Part shown: positions 6,499 to 8,655 of the stretch, one piece after another
Numbering within the stretch: the first letter of the stretch is position 1
Layout: every line of letters starts with the position of its first letter
Assembly: GCA_031550405.1 (NCBI GenBank)
Contig: JAVBOP010000142.1
Span: 1 to 8,655, forward strand
Length of the DNA: 8,655 bases
Origin: JAVBOP01 sp031550405
GTDB taxonomy: Bacteria > Bacteroidota > Ignavibacteria > Kapaibacteriales > UBA2268
Direction of reading: 5' to 3'
Translations under genes and position numbers: made by a program
Notes under the pieces: model-generated
The model's database searches: none
Told to the model about the DNA's origin: nothing
Seen by the model: the letters and a program-made list of their open reading frames with translations, nothing else

Positions 6499-8400
6499 AT
6501 GAAAAGCAGCTATAATTATCTCGAAACAATTGAGTTGCAAACAGCGCCGGCATTTATACTGCTAATAATATCCGCTGTGCCTTTTTGTGTTGCCAATCTA
6601 CTGGCACTGCCAGTTCGTGCGGCGGTAATATTAGCCTGCATCACATTCGCCGCAGGAGCTATCTTATTATATTTCAAGCACAAAACATTGGGATTTATAT
6701 TCTTTTCATTTGTAATTGGAGTGCTGTTTTTCATATTTTCATCAGGAAAATACATAGCTTTCTCTAACAGCGTACCGCCCAAAATGCCTGCCATAATGTC
6801 AGGCAAAATCATACAAATTATTAAACAGGATAGCGCATATAGCAGGTGCCTTGTAAGTGGGTGGATAGATGCCAAGCCATTGCCAAAGGTAGAGAATACA
6901 GGATTTATTATTAATATCTACGGGCAGAAAAAATATCAAACAGGGGAGATAATTTTATGTAGAGGCAAGGTGCGCCCGGTGCGAGGAAAGATTCTGCCAA
7001 CGGATTTTGACGAAATGAAATATGCACATGGCTTGAATGCTGAGTGGGTTGCTTCGGCGAGTGAAAAAAATACGCGGCTTGAAAAGCGTGCCAATATTGT
7101 TTATACTACAAGAAATAAGCTGTATGCCGCTACGCAGGTTCGTATAAATGAGCTTTTTTCACCGCAAACATCGGCAATAATTAATGCAATGCTTTTGGGC
7201 GACAAATCAAATTTAAACCATGAAATACGCAATACATTTTCAGTTACAGGTATTGCTCATATTCTTGCACTGAGCGGTTTGCATGTTGGTATTATATCGG
7301 CTATTCTATTGATTTTGTTATCATTTATAGAAAATAGACTCGTTAAGATAATTGTATTTTCATTAACATTAGTTGCCTTTGTTTTTTTCGTTGGTGCGCC
7401 GGATTCGGCAGTGCGCGCAGCATCAATGGCAATCTTGTTCATGTTCGCCCGAACAGTACAGCGCTACGCTAATCCGCTCAACGTCGTTTCGGTCGTTATT
7501 CTCGCAGCAGCATTGATTTCGCCGCGAATCGTATATTCAATCAGCTTTCAACTGTCTGCATTATCTATAGTTAGTATATTTTTATTCATGCCGGTATTCA
7601 AAGGTTTCATTGCAAAATTCATCAACCCTAAAAATACTGTTTCGAGTTATATTGCTCTTTCGCTTGCGATTACCTTATCCGTATCGATAATAATAAGTCC
7701 TTTAATTACATACTACTTCGGCATATTTTCCATTATTTCTCCAATAGCAAATCTTGCATTGATACCACTATTTTCGCTAAACTTGGTCTTATCAATAACA
7801 GCGCTGTTTTTTTCAACATTTTCTCCACCAATTGCTAACATTTATGCGCAAGGCGTAAATATGATTTGTGAATGCAGCATTAATTTAGCGAATTTCGCTG
7901 CAAATTTTGAATTTGGCGCAATAAAAAGCAGCGATTTTTCAACCTTGATATTGTCGATATTGATTTCAATTGCAACGGTATATGTTTTTTCATCAATCCA
8001 TAAGCTGCAACTAATACTAAGGGTTATAATATCCATAGTGATAATTTCAATCTCAATCAATCTGTTTAATGAATGCTTTTTAATTTTTAATTTAGATAAT
8101 GTTGAGATATATCCGAAAGAAAATTATTGTGTGATTTCGATACCGCTGAAACATAATAAAAAGTTTATTTGGATTGCAGATAGAAAGCCAAATCAAAAAT
8201 ATTATCACGACAAGGCATTAGTGAGATATATTAATAAAAATTCATCTAATATCGCAACTATTGCATATAGCGGCAATTTTGGAAAAGAATTCGCCAACAG
8301 TATCGCTACTGACAAATACGCTGTTCGCATATTGGATTTTTCTTCTCAACGAGAGATAGAACTGCGTTATTTAAAAGGCGCTTACATATCTAAACTGTAA
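6499..8400 (+). CDS. comEC: ComEC/Rec2 family competence protein, DNA uptake channel
   Basis: ComEC forms the inner-membrane channel through which one DNA strand enters the cytoplasm during natural transformation. The 633-residue protein begins with two to three membrane segments (about 17-82). A soluble DUF4131-type region at about 95-190 follows, then the competence domain from about 225. The latter carries the family motifs AMLLGDKSNL (230-239) and GIAHILALSGLHVG (251-264), followed by many hydrophobic segments to about 525, including ISPIANLALIPLFS at 413-426. Two cysteines in the soluble loop, Cys117 and Cys154, recall the disulfide of the Bacillus subtilis N-loop. About 105 soluble residues follow the last membrane segment. 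They contain no HxHxDH, so the metallo-beta-lactamase domain of Firmicute and proteobacterial ComEC is absent. ATG 6499 is the first start after an in-frame stop (6466-6468). An SD-like GAGAGG at 6481-6486 is 12 nt upstream, rather far. The gene probably shares a transcript with the glycosyltransferase gene. Confidence 0.93.
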   Translation: MKSSYNYLETIELQTAPAFILLIISAVPFCVANLLALPVRAAVILACITFAAGAILLYFKHKTLGFIFFSFVIGVLFFIFSSGKYIAFSNSVPPKMPAIMSGKIIQIIKQDSAYSRCLVSGWIDAKPLPKVENTGFIINIYGQKKYQTGEIILCRGKVRPVRGKILPTDFDEMKYAHGLNAEWVASASEKNTRLEKRANIVYTTRNKLYAATQVRINELFSPQTSAIINAMLLGDKSNLNHEIRNTFSVTGIAHILALSGLHVGIISAILLILLSFIENRLVKIIVFSLTLVAFVFFVGAPDSAVRAASMAILFMFARTVQRYANPLNVVSVVILAAALISPRIVYSISFQLSALSIVSIFLFMPVFKGFIAKFINPKNTVSSYIALSLAITLSVSIIISPLITYYFGIFSIISPIANLALIPLFSLNLVLSITALFFSTFSPPIANIYAQGVNMICECSINLANFAANFEFGAIKSSDFSTLILSILISIATVYVFSSIHKLQLILRVIISIVIISISINLFNECFLIFNLDNVEIYPKENYCVISIPLKHNKKFIWIADRKPNQKYYHDKALVRYINKNSSNIATIAYSGNFGKEFANSIATDKYAVRILDFSSQREIELRYLKGAYISKL

Positions 8401-8478
8401 GGCTGATACTCCTGTCCATATTCATGGTTTATAGTGGATGCCAATGGGTTTATTAAAAAAAAATCATATTTCTCTGTT
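8401..8478. other. Intergenic gap between convergent genes, no clear terminator
   Basis: The gap separates comEC from the minus-strand gene at the right edge. It contains a minimal CCAT/ATGG inverted repeat near 8418-8429 and an A9 run at 8455-8463, which reads as T9 on the minus strand. No stable hairpin stands directly before the T run in either direction, so I cannot call an intrinsic terminator. Confidence 0.4.
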
Positions 8479-8655
8479 TTATTCGCTCCACCACTCTAAT
8501 TTTAATTCGGCAAATGGCGCATTGCGTTTTTCGGTTGCCTCAAGATAAGTTATCTGCTCCTTTGTTAATTCTTTACCACCTTTGAGCTGCCCAAACAACT
8601 CGCACATTTTATTAAAATCATTGTGATGGAACGAAAAACGCTGCTCTGCATAGTC
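8479..8655 (-). CDS. Unrecognised protein, C-terminal 58 codons only
   Basis: Reading leftwards from the right edge, an open frame of 58 codons ends at TAA (8481-8479). The peptide starts DYAEQRFSFHHNDFNKMCEL and ends FAELKLEWWSE. It is hydrophilic and probably helical, with no membrane segment, and looks like the tail of a soluble protein. The frame is open across the edge and the residue composition is protein-like, with a Trp-Trp near the end and acidic and basic residues mixed through it. It is the only long frame in this stretch and is convergent with comEC. I do not recognise the family, and the start lies outside the window. Confidence 0.65.
   Translation of the reverse strand, partial: DYAEQRFSFHHNDFNKMCELFGQLKGGKELTKEQITYLEATEKRNAPFAELKLEWWSE

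Noticed and set aside
6516..6875. Minus-strand open frame of 119 codons within comEC
   Set aside because: It is antisense to the membrane segments and loop of comEC and has no recognisable motif of its own.

Overview
The window looks like ordinary chromosomal DNA of a bacterium of the Bacteroidota or a close relative (FCB group). The main evidence is two good matches to the -7 promoter element TAnnTTTG typical of that phylum (TATCTTTG at 440-447 and TATATTTG at 2395-2402), each just upstream of a gene. None of the start codons has a convincing Shine-Dalgarno sequence at normal spacing. The ComEC protein also lacks a C-terminal metallo-beta-lactamase domain. The species cannot be named from this sequence. 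I saw no tRNA, rRNA, insertion sequence, CRISPR array or phage gene.

Layout: at the left edge, on the minus strand, is the first 64 codons of an acyl-CoA carboxylase carboxyltransferase (1-194). A 290-bp divergent intergenic region (195-484) follows. It holds two helically phased T8 tracts and the promoter of lepA (485-2287, + strand), the back-translocating elongation factor 4. Next, behind its own promoter, is an unrecognised secreted protein of 542 residues (2426-4054). It appears to have an N-terminal thioredoxin-like domain with one cysteine and a beta-rich, possibly beta-propeller, C-terminal part. After a 136-bp gap come a 760-residue protein with two family 2 glycosyltransferase domains interleaved with TPR repeats (4191-6473) and, 25 bp later and probably cotranscribed, a ComEC/Rec2-type DNA uptake channel (6499-8400). 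At the right edge, convergent on the minus strand, is the last 58 codons of an unrecognised protein (8479-8655).

The genes do not form an obvious single pathway. lepA is translation housekeeping, the carboxyltransferase is central carbon metabolism, and comEC belongs to natural transformation. The most unusual items are the double glycosyltransferase-TPR protein, which arose by internal duplication, and the secreted redoxin-plus-propeller protein. For both lepA and the secreted protein, the longest open frame starts at or upstream of the promoter elements, so I chose internal starts that agree with family length (lepA) and with the signal peptide (secreted protein). I found no strong evidence for a wholly new multi-gene system here.
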